Shown piece after piece: positions 17,785 through 25,487 of a stretch of 64,000 bases of DNA (positions are counted from its first letter, which is position 1; every line of letters begins with the position of its first letter). Where the stretch lies: NCBI RefSeq assembly GCF_006716675.1, contig NZ_VFPM01000001.1, positions 1 through 64,000 of the forward strand. The letters run 5' to 3'. A program made the position numbers and the translations under genes. A model generated the notes under the pieces. That model was given only the letters and a program-made list of their open reading frames with translations. It was not told the origin of the DNA and made no database searches. The stretch comes from Humibacillus xanthopallidus. GTDB taxonomy: Bacteria > Actinomycetota > Actinomycetes > Actinomycetales > Dermatophilaceae.

Positions 17785-17998
17785 ACTTGTATCCACGAAA
17801 CACCCACTTTGGATCCGCGGCCGCGTCCACGACGCCCTCCACGGCTGCGGCTGCCACGCCGTTTGACCCTCCCGCCCCCATGTAGACGTCCATGGTCAGG
17901 GACGAAAACCTCCTCGACGTGGGACCGGGAACGGCACTAGCCCCGAGGTGGTCAAGGCCGCGTCGATCTCGGGCGTCGCGCTCGGCGGGGGCGACACC

Positions 17999-18877
17999 TC
18001 AGGACGCGGGCCCACCCGTGGCGCGCAGCCCCACGAGCCCGGCCGAGACCTGCCACAGCCGGGCTGCGGCCTCGACGTCGTACGACGCCCGCGACGAGGA
18101 CTTGGCCCGGCCGTCGGCGAAGTACTTCCCGGAGACGCCGTCGAGCTCGGGCGAGGACGCAAGGTGGATGGAGGTCCTCGCGCCCCGCTCCGGGCTCTTC
18201 ATGAACGGACGCACGAGGGGCAGCATCAGGCGCATCCACCAGCCCGAGTCCTCCTGGCCGAAGGAGGTCCGGACCACTCCCGGGTGCAGCACGTTGGCCG
18301 TGACGCCCGTGCCCTCGAGCCTGCGGGCCAGCTCGTAGGTGAACATCACGTTGGCGAGCTTGGACTGGTTGTACGCGCGCTGGCCGCGGTAGCTTCGCAC
18401 GCCCTGCAGGTCGTCGAAGGCGAGGCGCCCCATGGCCTGCGCCCCCGAGGACACCGTGACCACGCGCGCGGGCGCGCTGGCCGTGAGCCGGTCGAGCAGC
18501 AGGTTGGTCAGCAGGAACGGCGCCAGGTGGTTGACGGCGAAAGTGCGCTCCAGCCCGTCCTCGGTGGTGTGCCGGGTGGCCCAGTAACCACCGACGTTGT
18601 TGACGAGGACGTCCAGACGCGGGTATGCCGTGAGCACCTGCTCCGCGACCGCCCGCACCTCCCGCTGCGCCGAGAGGTCACCGGTGAACACCTGCACGTC
18701 GCCGGCGCCGGCCGCGCGGATGCGGTCGGCGGCCGCGGCGGCGCGCGCGGAGTCGCGCCCGACGATGCCGACCGTCGCCCCCTGGCGCGCGAGCCCGGTG
18801 GCCGTGGCGAGGCCGATCCCGCCGGTACCACCGGTGACGAGCACGTTCTTGCCGGCCATGGTCGTCATCGCGCTCAT
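17999..18877 (-). CDS. Short-chain dehydrogenase/reductase
   Basis: A 292-residue classical SDR close to the retinol-dehydrogenase-like group. NAD(P)-binding VLVTGGTGGIGLATATGLAR is at about 12-31, LDVLVNNVGGYW (the NNAG region) near 95, catalytic Ser in VVTVSSGAQ and the Y-x3-K pair in RAYNQSKLAN. It should reduce or oxidise a carbonyl/alcohol with NAD(P)H; the substrate is unknown. It starts one base after the end of the F420-type reductase gene, so both form an operon divergent from tetR and are likely under its control. Confidence 0.85.
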   Translation of the reverse strand: MSAMTTMAGKNVLVTGGTGGIGLATATGLARQGATVGIVGRDSARAAAAADRIRAAGAGDVQVFTGDLSAQREVRAVAEQVLTAYPRLDVLVNNVGGYWATRHTTEDGLERTFAVNHLAPFLLTNLLLDRLTASAPARVVTVSSGAQAMGRLAFDDLQGVRSYRGQRAYNQSKLANVMFTYELARRLEGTGVTANVLHPGVVRTSFGQEDSGWWMRLMLPLVRPFMKSPERGARTSIHLASSPELDGVSGKYFADGRAKSSSRASYDVEAAARLWQVSAGLVGLRATGGPAS

Positions 18878-18878
18878 G

Positions 18879-19556
18879 TCAGCGCACGATGCTGAAGTTG
18901 AAGTTCGCGGTGCCGAGGGTGCCCATGAGCCGCAGCCACACCGGCAGCAGCATCTCGGTGCCGCGGGCGCCGGTGATGTCGCCGAGGTCGATGACGTCGC
19001 TGTGGCCGAAGCTCTGCAGCAGCTCGGTCACGGTCGTCTTGGCCGCAGTGTCGTTGCCGGCGATGAAGATCGTCGATGCCGCGCCGAGCTCTTTCGGGTT
19101 GACCATGAGGTGGGCGGTGAGGGTGTTGAGGGCCTTGACGACGCGCGTGTCCGGGAAGGCCCGCTGGATCTGCTCGCCGAGCGAGTCCGTGTCCTTGACG
19201 AAGAGGCTGGGCGGGAAGCCGTTGCTGAAGTCGAGTGGGTTGGAGATGTCGATGAGCACCTTGCCGGCGAGGTTGTCGGCTCCGGCCTGCTCGAGGGCGG
19301 GCATGGCGCCGAACCCGCTGGTGGCGTTGACGACGAGCTCAGCGGAGGCTGCGGCGTCTGCGAATGAGGCGAGCCGAACGTCCGGGTGCTCCGTGGCCCA
19401 CGCAGAGAAGGGCGGGTTGCCCATGCCGTCGGGCTCGGTCCGGGCGAGCGTCGCCTCAGGGTCACGGGTGCCGACGGTGACGGCGTGGCCCAGGACGGAC
19501 AGGCGGGCTGCAAGGGCCTGGCCGACCATGCCGGTGCCGAGGACTGCGATCTTCAC
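18879..19556 (-). CDS. NADPH-dependent F420 reductase-like protein
   Basis: A 225-residue protein starting with GTG at 19556, with AGGAG five bases upstream; longer in-frame starts would run through the operator region. KIAVLGTGMVGQALAARLSV is a dinucleotide-binding fold, with VTVGTRDPEATLART after the second strand as in NADP-binding F420H2:NADP oxidoreductases. LINFSNP-like VLIDISNPLDFSNGFPPSL and FPDTRVVKALNTL complete the family pattern. It may link F420 or another hydride carrier to the adjacent SDR. First gene of the divergent operon. Confidence 0.75.
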   Translation of the reverse strand: MKIAVLGTGMVGQALAARLSVLGHAVTVGTRDPEATLARTEPDGMGNPPFSAWATEHPDVRLASFADAAASAELVVNATSGFGAMPALEQAGADNLAGKVLIDISNPLDFSNGFPPSLFVKDTDSLGEQIQRAFPDTRVVKALNTLTAHLMVNPKELGAASTIFIAGNDTAAKTTVTELLQSFGHSDVIDLGDITGARGTEMLLPVWLRLMGTLGTANFNFSIVR

Positions 19557-19586
19557 GGAAACTCCTAGGTGCCTGACATCTCTGAG

Positions 19587-19637
19587 GTAGACGGACCTGT
19601 CTACGTCGATGTCCCGACCGTAACAGACAGATCTGTC
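19587..19637. promoter_or_regulatory. Two palindromic operators between tetR and the reductase operon
   Basis: Site 1 is GTAGAC-N6-GTCTAC at 19587-19604. Site 2 is a perfect 12-bp palindrome GACAGATCTGTC at 19626-19637, followed by TAC. Both share the half-site GTCTAC. Their position in the 130-base divergent gap fits binding by the adjacent TetR protein and repression of both directions. Confidence 0.7.
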
Positions 19638-19686
19638 TACCTCAACGGTATGCTCGGTCTGGAGCAGCCGAGTCATGAGGAGCCCG

Positions 19687-20343
19687 ATGTCCGCCACCGC
19701 ACCCGTTCGTCCGAGCGCTGCCCGCGCGCGGATTCTCGAGACGGCGTTCGCGCTGTTCTACGCCCACGGCATCCGGGCGGTGGGCGTGGACCGGATCATC
19801 GCCGACTCCGGCGTGGCGAAAGCCACCCTGTACAAGCACTTTCCGTCCAAGGACGACCTCGTGGTCGCCTACCTCGACCAGGTCGACGGCATCTGGACCG
19901 CACAGCTCCACCAGGCCGCCGAGGCTGCCGGGCCCGACCCCGCGGACCAGCTTGTCGGCATGTTCGACGCCCTACGCGCCTCCTGCCGTCGCGAGGGCTA
20001 TCGGGGGTGCGCCTTCATCAACGCGGCAGCCGAGTCACAGCCTGGCACCGCCGTGCACGACCGCACCGTGGCCCACAAGACAGCAGTTCTCTCCTGGGTG
20101 CACGGGCTGGCCGAGCAGACGGGCGCGCGCGAGCCGGGCGTTCTGGCCCGGGCACTGACGTTGCTGCTCGACGGCGGCCTGGCCAGCGGCTCGCTCGACG
20201 CGAGCCCCGACGCCCCCGACGCCGCCAAGGCGTCGGCACGAGCCCTCATCGACGTCGCGACCCGGGCGCTCACGACCAGGGCTGCGAATGGACACGTCTT
20301 GTCCTCAACCGGCTCCGAGGTCGCGGCGTCGGAAGGCAATTGA
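19687..20343 (+). CDS. TetR-family transcriptional regulator
   Basis: A 218-residue protein starting with ATG at 19687, with AGGAG six bases upstream; an ATG at 19675 is possible but less well placed. The N-terminal DNA-binding domain reads ILETAFALFYAHGIRAVGVD, then RIIADSGVAKATLYKHFPSK DDL. The C-terminal half is a helical ligand-binding domain (GYRGCAFINAAAES, as in several reductase regulators). It probably represses the divergent SDR/F420-type reductase operon through the two palindromes. Its 3' end overlaps the ABC permease gene on the other strand by 39 bases. Confidence 0.85.
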   Translation: MSATAPVRPSAARARILETAFALFYAHGIRAVGVDRIIADSGVAKATLYKHFPSKDDLVVAYLDQVDGIWTAQLHQAAEAAGPDPADQLVGMFDALRASCRREGYRGCAFINAAAESQPGTAVHDRTVAHKTAVLSWVHGLAEQTGAREPGVLARALTLLLDGGLASGSLDASPDAPDAAKASARALIDVATRALTTRAANGHVLSSTGSEVAASEGN

Positions 20344-22002
20344 GCCAACGGCGGCGAGGGCGACCCCGATCCCGCACATGACCAGGGCTGCCGTGCTGGC
20401 CCAGGGCTGTTGCGGCACCATCGCGAGATGGGTGAATGGGGACAGGTTCAGCGCCCAGTCGGGCCATTTCAGTGCCGGGCCGAGCAGGTAGAGGATGAAG
20501 CCGCCCACGACGACGGCAAGCGGGATGGGAACGGTGAGGCGGGGTGCGACACCGTAGATGCCGACGGTGAGCCCGGCCACGAGCGCCACCACGGGCAGCG
20601 TGTTCAGGCTTGCGGACAAGGCGTCGGCGAGGTTGAGGCGGTCCGACCCGGCGGCCAGAGCGCCGGCCCACATCGCCGCTCCGACGACGATGGTGAGGAT
20701 CGCCGCCCCGATGCCGGTCAGGAGGAGGTGTCCACCGAGCCAGCGCAGCCGCGAGACGCGGCGCGCGAGGATCGCCTCGAGTCGGGACGTTGCCTCCTCG
20801 GCTTGGGCGGCGCCGATCCTGAAGATGACGTGGATGGCGACGGCGAGCGCGAACACGAAGGCGATCACGGCCACGAAGCCTTCGAGGGTGAGGGCTGCCT
20901 CGAGTCCGACGCTGGCCAGGATCTGTTGATAGCCCTCGTCCTCGGCGATCCAGTCGATCATCGTGCTGACCAGTGCCCCCATGATGGCGGCGATGGCGGC
21001 CAGGCCTACGGCCCAGGCAAGGAGTGTCGCCTGGTTGCTGCGCCATGCGAACGCCACGGGGCTGGAGAGCAGGTGCAGGTGTGACCTGCCTGCGGACTCG
21101 GGAGCCAGAAGTGCTCCACCGGTGTCGCGGACGGCGCGCAGGCGGATGGCGAGAATTCCCAGCGCGGTCGGGACGGCGATCATCGGGATCAGGGCGAGGG
21201 CATCGTCGGCGCCGAACGGCTGCAGCTGGTCGATCCAACCCAGGGGGGTGCTCCATCTGACCCAGGTCCGAGAGTCGGCGCTGTTGCCGACCATGCGCAG
21301 AAGGTAGGCCGCGCCCAGAGCAGCCGCGCTCAGCCCGGCGACCCGGCGTCGGACCTCCACCAGCTGGCTGACGACGGCCGTGCCGGCGGTGAAGGTGGCA
21401 CCCACCGCAGCGAGCCCGACTCCGAACAGGAGGGACCCGGCCCAGGCCTGCCCGGTCAGGCCCATCGTCACGGCGGCGGCTGCACCGACCAGCGTCGACT
21501 CCGCCACCAGCAGCGCCACGACGACTGCGGTTGCGGCCGTGGCCCGCACTGGGGTGGCGAGGACCAGGTCGGTGCGATCGAGGTCTTCCTCGCCGCGCAA
21601 CAGGCGGCTGGTGGTCAGCACGGCCCAGACGGCGACGATGATCTGCATCATCCAGCCGCCGTCCCAGACGGTGAAGCCACCGGCCGTGTCGAGCGCGCGG
21701 GGCACCCCGTTCATCATCCTCACGGCCGGGTTGTCCTCGAAGATCGCGAACTGCAGGGGTGAAACCCCTGAGGGGTAGGCGCTTCGGTAGCTGGCGACCT
21801 CCAGTGCGACGTAACCGGCCATGACGATGCCGATGATGGCGCTGGTGCGCCACGTCAGCCGGGCGTACAGACGAATCAGGGGCCGCAGGCGGCGCGGGCC
21901 AGATCGGCCTGTGTGGCGCGGCGGGGACGGGCCCGCGGCCGCGCTCGATGGCGGTGGACGCCCTGCTGGTGCGCGCGCGCTTCGGCCCACGGTCTCGGTC
22001 AC
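20305..22002 (-). CDS. ABC-2 type exporter permease (polyketide antibiotic exporter-like)
   Basis: A 565-residue protein with about 12 transmembrane segments in two halves, the layout of the actinobacterial 'polyketide antibiotic' ABC permeases. Segments include WRTSAIIGIVMAGYVALEVA, MMQIIVAVWAVLTTSRLLRG EED, and WAVGLAAIAAIMGALVSTMI before a second half with EGYQQIL. An arginine/proline-rich cytoplasmic N-terminus of about 45 residues precedes the first helix. The ATG overlaps the stop of the ATPase gene (ATGA), so the pair forms one exporter. Likely cargo is a drug or lipid-like compound. Confidence 0.85.
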   Translation of the reverse strand: MTETVGRSARAPAGRPPPSSAAAGPSPPRHTGRSGPRRLRPLIRLYARLTWRTSAIIGIVMAGYVALEVASYRSAYPSGVSPLQFAIFEDNPAVRMMNGVPRALDTAGGFTVWDGGWMMQIIVAVWAVLTTSRLLRGEEDLDRTDLVLATPVRATAATAVVVALLVAESTLVGAAAAVTMGLTGQAWAGSLLFGVGLAAVGATFTAGTAVVSQLVEVRRRVAGLSAAALGAAYLLRMVGNSADSRTWVRWSTPLGWIDQLQPFGADDALALIPMIAVPTALGILAIRLRAVRDTGGALLAPESAGRSHLHLLSSPVAFAWRSNQATLLAWAVGLAAIAAIMGALVSTMIDWIAEDEGYQQILASVGLEAALTLEGFVAVIAFVFALAVAIHVIFRIGAAQAEEATSRLEAILARRVSRLRWLGGHLLLTGIGAAILTIVVGAAMWAGALAAGSDRLNLADALSASLNTLPVVALVAGLTVGIYGVAPRLTVPIPLAVVVGGFILYLLGPALKWPDWALNLSPFTHLAMVPQQPWASTAALVMCGIGVALAAVGSIAFRRRDLGAG

Positions 22003-22961
22003 CGGCGCTCCCCTCCTGAGCCGGTGGCCGGCTGCCCCTGCAGCCGGCCATGGGCAGCGGCGACGGCTTCTCGTTGGCTGGCCCTGGTGTCGTAGTAGGT
22101 CAGGAAGATCTGCTCGAGGCTCGGGGCCCTGCTGTGCAACCGGCGGATCCCCGCACCCGAGAGTCGGGCGACGACCTCGGCCGGTTCACCGACCACCGTC
22201 AGCCGCACGCCGCCGTCCATCGGCTCGACGGCCAGCACCTCGGGCAGGTCGGCGAAGGACGGTGCAGGCCGGGCCAGTTCCACCTCGAAGATCGTCGTGC
22301 TCAGCTGGCGGAGCTCCGAGAGGGTGGCCACCTCGACCAGATGTCCATCGCGCAGGATGGCGACCCGCTCGCAGACGTCCTCGACCTCGTCCAGGAGGTG
22401 CGAGGACAGGAAGACGGTGGCGCCTTCCGCCGCGCACTCGCGGGTCACCGCCTGAAACTCCGCCTCCATCAGCGGGTCCAGGCCCGAGGTCGGCTCGTCC
22501 AGGAGGAGGACGCTCGGGCGGGTCATGAGGGCCGCCACGAGTGCGACCTTCTGACGGTTGCCCTTGGAGTACGCCCTGACCCGGCGGGTCGGGTCGAGGT
22601 CGAACCGTTCGAGCAGCTCGTCGCGGTATGCGCTGTCGGCTCCGCCGGCCATGTCGCCGAGCAGCTCGAGCGTCTCGCGGCCCGTGAGCTGTGGCCACAG
22701 CGACACGTCGCCGGGCACGTAACCCACCGACTGGTGAGCGCGCTCGACGTCGCTCACGGGAATCCCTGCAAGCCAAGCTCCGCCCCTCGTGGGACGGATC
22801 AGGCCGAGCAGCAGGCGGATCGTCGTGGACTTGCCAGCACCGTTGGGGCCGAGGAACCCGAAGATCTCGCCGGCTGCCACCTCCAAGGTCAGGGCTTCCA
22901 GAGCCACCGTGCTGCCGAAATGCTTCGTCAGGTCCACTGTTCGGATAGCTGCGGACGCCAT
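21999..22961 (-). CDS. ABC transporter ATPase (drug-exporter type)
   Basis: A 320-residue protein with the start at ATG 22961. Walker A GFLGPNGAGKSTTIRLLLGL is at about 40-59, signature YSKGNRQKVALVAAL (SKGN instead of LSGGQ, common in this subfamily), Walker B PSVLLLDEPTSGLDPLMEAE and switch HLL in FLSSHLLDEVEDVCER. The C-terminal 90 residues form the regulatory domain seen in drug-export ATPases. It energises the permease encoded just downstream by the overlapping gene. Confidence 0.9.
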   Translation of the reverse strand: MASAAIRTVDLTKHFGSTVALEALTLEVAAGEIFGFLGPNGAGKSTTIRLLLGLIRPTRGGAWLAGIPVSDVERAHQSVGYVPGDVSLWPQLTGRETLELLGDMAGGADSAYRDELLERFDLDPTRRVRAYSKGNRQKVALVAALMTRPSVLLLDEPTSGLDPLMEAEFQAVTRECAAEGATVFLSSHLLDEVEDVCERVAILRDGHLVEVATLSELRQLSTTIFEVELARPAPSFADLPEVLAVEPMDGGVRLTVVGEPAEVVARLSGAGIRRLHSRAPSLEQIFLTYYDTRASQREAVAAAHGRLQGQPATGSGGERR

Positions 22962-23112
22962 CTCATCGCCTCCACACGGCCCAGGCGCCGGGGACAGCCT
23001 GCTCGGCTGCCCTCTCATTCCACGCTACCCACGCCATGGGCGCTCGTCCGAGAGGTGTGACGCATGGATCAGCTGCCCACGCGTCCCGCGACCTGCAGAG
23101 GATGATCGGAGC

Positions 23113-24060
23113 ATGGCTGATCCATCCGGTGTCCCGAACCGCACGGCCCTCTCCGAGGCTGAGGACGAGGAGGGCGTCGGAGCCATCGGGAGCGTCGTGG
23201 TCGGTATCGACGGCTCCGAGGCGGACGGGCCGGTCACCGACTGGGCAGCCGACGAGGCCCACCGGCTGGGGGCACCACTACGGCTGGTGCACGCCATCGA
23301 CCCGGGGGGCCAGATGACGTCCTACGACATGCTGGCCTCCGGCGCGCCCAGCCTCGCGGAACGGCTCAGCCAGGGCGCACACCAGCTCTTGGATGCCTCC
23401 TCGGCCCGGGCGCACGCCCGACATCCTTCCCTCGACATCGCGGGGATCGCGCCCACGGGCCGTGCCGCGGCAGCCCTCGTAGGGCTCTCGGATGGCGCGC
23501 TGCGAATGGTTGTCGGCGCACCCGCCAGAAGGCATCTGGAGCGAATCCTGCTCGGCTCGGTCGCCCTGCCGGTTGTCGCCCACGCGCACTGCCCGGTCGT
23601 CGTGGTCCCCACCGGCACGACCGTCGCCACCCCACAACGCCTCGTCGTCGGCGTCGATGGCAGCCACGGCAGCGGCCGAGCCATCGACTTCGCGCTCAGA
23701 ACTGCCGAGTCCTGCGGCGCCGCCGTGGCGTGCGTGCTCGTGTGGAACATCGAGGTGGAGGAGGGCGTCGTGGTCACCGAACCCGAGAGTGAGCACTGGT
23801 CGGCAGTGGAACGGCGCTATCTCGAGGTCGGCCACGAGGTCGTCGACCCCGTCGTCGCGAGCCACCCCGACGTCGAGGTGAGCATCACGGTGCGCCACGG
23901 ATCGACTGCCGAGGAGCTGATTCACGCGGTGGCTGACCTCGATGCTGACCTGTTGGTGGTTGGGAGCAGGGGCCGAGGCGGGTTCCGTGGGTTGCTCCTC
24001 GGCTCGGTGAGTCGCCGGGTCATCGAACAGGCACGTGGTGTCGTCGCCGTCGTGCGCTGA
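23113..24060 (+). CDS. Tandem universal stress protein
   Basis: A 315-residue protein from ATG 23113 with two USP domains. The first is at about 25-165 (SVVVGIDGSEADGPVTDWAA DEA ... LPVVAHAHCPVVVVP), with a weakened ATP loop (GAPARRHLERILLGSVAL). The second is at about 172-315 (RLVVGVDGSHGSGRAIDFAL), with the full ATP loop GSRGRGGFRGLLLGSVSRRV. Such tandem proteins bind ATP and accumulate in hypoxia, starvation or dormancy in actinobacteria. A DosR-like palindrome lies after this gene, ahead of the pyrophosphatase. Confidence 0.9.
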   Translation: MADPSGVPNRTALSEAEDEEGVGAIGSVVVGIDGSEADGPVTDWAADEAHRLGAPLRLVHAIDPGGQMTSYDMLASGAPSLAERLSQGAHQLLDASSARAHARHPSLDIAGIAPTGRAAAALVGLSDGALRMVVGAPARRHLERILLGSVALPVVAHAHCPVVVVPTGTTVATPQRLVVGVDGSHGSGRAIDFALRTAESCGAAVACVLVWNIEVEEGVVVTEPESEHWSAVERRYLEVGHEVVDPVVASHPDVEVSITVRHGSTAEELIHAVADLDADLLVVGSRGRGGFRGLLLGSVSRRVIEQARGVVAVVR

Positions 24061-24190
24061 ACAACCGCCCGACCAATCGCACCTCGAGGGGAGGTTTCCG
24101 TCTGCGAGCAGGTTGGAAGGGCGGGGGACTCAATCCTTCGAGCCGGAGGGCACCGGCACGATGCTCAGGGCACGAAAAGAAACGGCATCA

Positions 24191-24205
24191 GGGACCTTTG
24201 ACCCT
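24191..24205. promoter_or_regulatory. DosR-box-like palindrome
   Basis: GGGACCTTTGACCCT matches the core form GGGAC-N4-G-N-CCC of the hypoxia/dormancy (DosR/DevR) boxes of mycobacteria. It lies about 145 bases upstream of the secreted pyrophosphatase and downstream of a universal stress protein gene, a typical DosR target class. No DosR-type regulator is in the window, so this is a candidate only. Confidence 0.35.
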
Positions 24206-24348
24206 TATCGGGCAACGTTCAACACTCCTACCTTGGACGGGTCAGGAACCGTTCCTGGACATCGAGATCGGGGAGTCCCACGGCTGCTCGGAAGGCGGCG
24301 GTCGGGGCATTCAGGTGGGCAGAACCGTAGTGTTGAGAGGAACACACC

Positions 24349-25065
24349 ATGAAGGCCGTAATGATCGTGCCAGTCGGGGTGGCGCTGTTGATGTCGCTCG
24401 GTTCCGCGCAAAGTCAGGCATTGACCGGAGATTTTGACGGCCACCAGCACAACGGGAGGTCGTGGACGACCGGGCCGAACAACTTCATCTCCGGCTGGAC
24501 GCCAGGGCCGAACGAAGACGGAAGCTACAACATGTTCGTGGAGATCCCCGCGAACACCAACGAGAAGTGGGAGACCTGCACGGACAAGGCGGTCCTGGAT
24601 GCAGTGGCCTTCCCTGAATGCGTCGGAACCGTCCCCGGCGAGCGGATGGTCTGGGAGGTCAGGGATGGGTCGCGTCGCGTCGTCTCGTTCCTCAACTACC
24701 CGGGCAACTACGGAACGATGCCGCAGACCAAGAGCGGCGACGGCGACCCACTGGACATGATGACCCTGGGCGAGACGCACTACCGTACAGCGCCAGTCTC
24801 GGTGAAGGTCATCGGCGTGTTGCGCTGCCTCGACAAGGGAGACGTGGACGACAAGATCATCGGTCTGCAGACGGATCACCCGCTGTACGCGAGCGTGAAC
24901 GACCTCACCGCCAGCGAGCCCACCAACCTGCCAGTCATGGCGCAGATTCTCGAGCAGTGGTGGGAGAACAACAAGAAGCTCAACGCAATCTCCTGCACCG
25001 TCGAGGGGCCGGCCAGCGCCACCACGATCATCGGCGACGCCCACGCCGCGTACCTGGCGGAGTAG
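24349..25065 (+). CDS. Secreted family I inorganic pyrophosphatase
   Basis: A 238-residue protein with an N-terminal signal sequence (MKAVMIVPVGVALLMSLGSA QSQA, cleavage after about residue 24). The mature part has the family I pattern: FVEIPANTNEKWE (E and K of the active site), YPGNYGTMPQT in place of the usual YP.NYGF.P.T, and the metal-binding DGDPLDMMTLGE. A late segment, KVIGVLRCLDKGDVDDKIIG, is also typical. Family I enzymes hydrolyse PPi to phosphate and are almost always cytoplasmic. An exported version suggests phosphate scavenging outside the membrane. Confidence 0.85.
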   Translation: MKAVMIVPVGVALLMSLGSAQSQALTGDFDGHQHNGRSWTTGPNNFISGWTPGPNEDGSYNMFVEIPANTNEKWETCTDKAVLDAVAFPECVGTVPGERMVWEVRDGSRRVVSFLNYPGNYGTMPQTKSGDGDPLDMMTLGETHYRTAPVSVKVIGVLRCLDKGDVDDKIIGLQTDHPLYASVNDLTASEPTNLPVMAQILEQWWENNKKLNAISCTVEGPASATTIIGDAHAAYLAE

Positions 25066-25487
25066 AGCAGCACCCGCGCACCCGAAGCCGAGTCGAGGCG
25101 GGGACCTTCACACAATTCACCGGCCCCCGCCGACCTTTGGCGCCGCAAGGCAGAGCGCAGCCCGTACGTACCATTCTCGCCGCGGCGCTTGATGGCCTGG
25201 CCAGAGCCGCCTTGCTCCTTTTGGCGCGATGGCGAGCAGCTGGGCCGTTGGTGAGTGGCCTTGACAATGCGAGGCCCCGAGCTGCGATCACATTGACAGA
25301 TCAATGGGCCGCTCAGCCACGGGTACACGGTGGACCCACCGCCCCGTGATGTCGCGGCCGACATATCACCAAATGTACTCCTAATGTCGGGGAAGGACCA
25401 GTGCCTCACTCCTCTGGCGGAAGGGGGCCGCTGTGGACCAGCGTGAATGGCGAGTGTTTATCGTCTAGCTTCCAAAGGGGGAAGATC
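25066..25487. other. Intergenic region upstream of the beta-propeller/PKD gene
   Basis: About 420 bases with no supportable gene on either strand. It is more AT-rich near 25255-25400. TTGACA occurs at 25260 and again near 25293, without a clearly spaced -10. It presumably holds the promoter of the secreted protein gene starting at 25488, whose ribosome site AAAGGGGGAAG is at 25473-25483. Confidence 0.4.
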
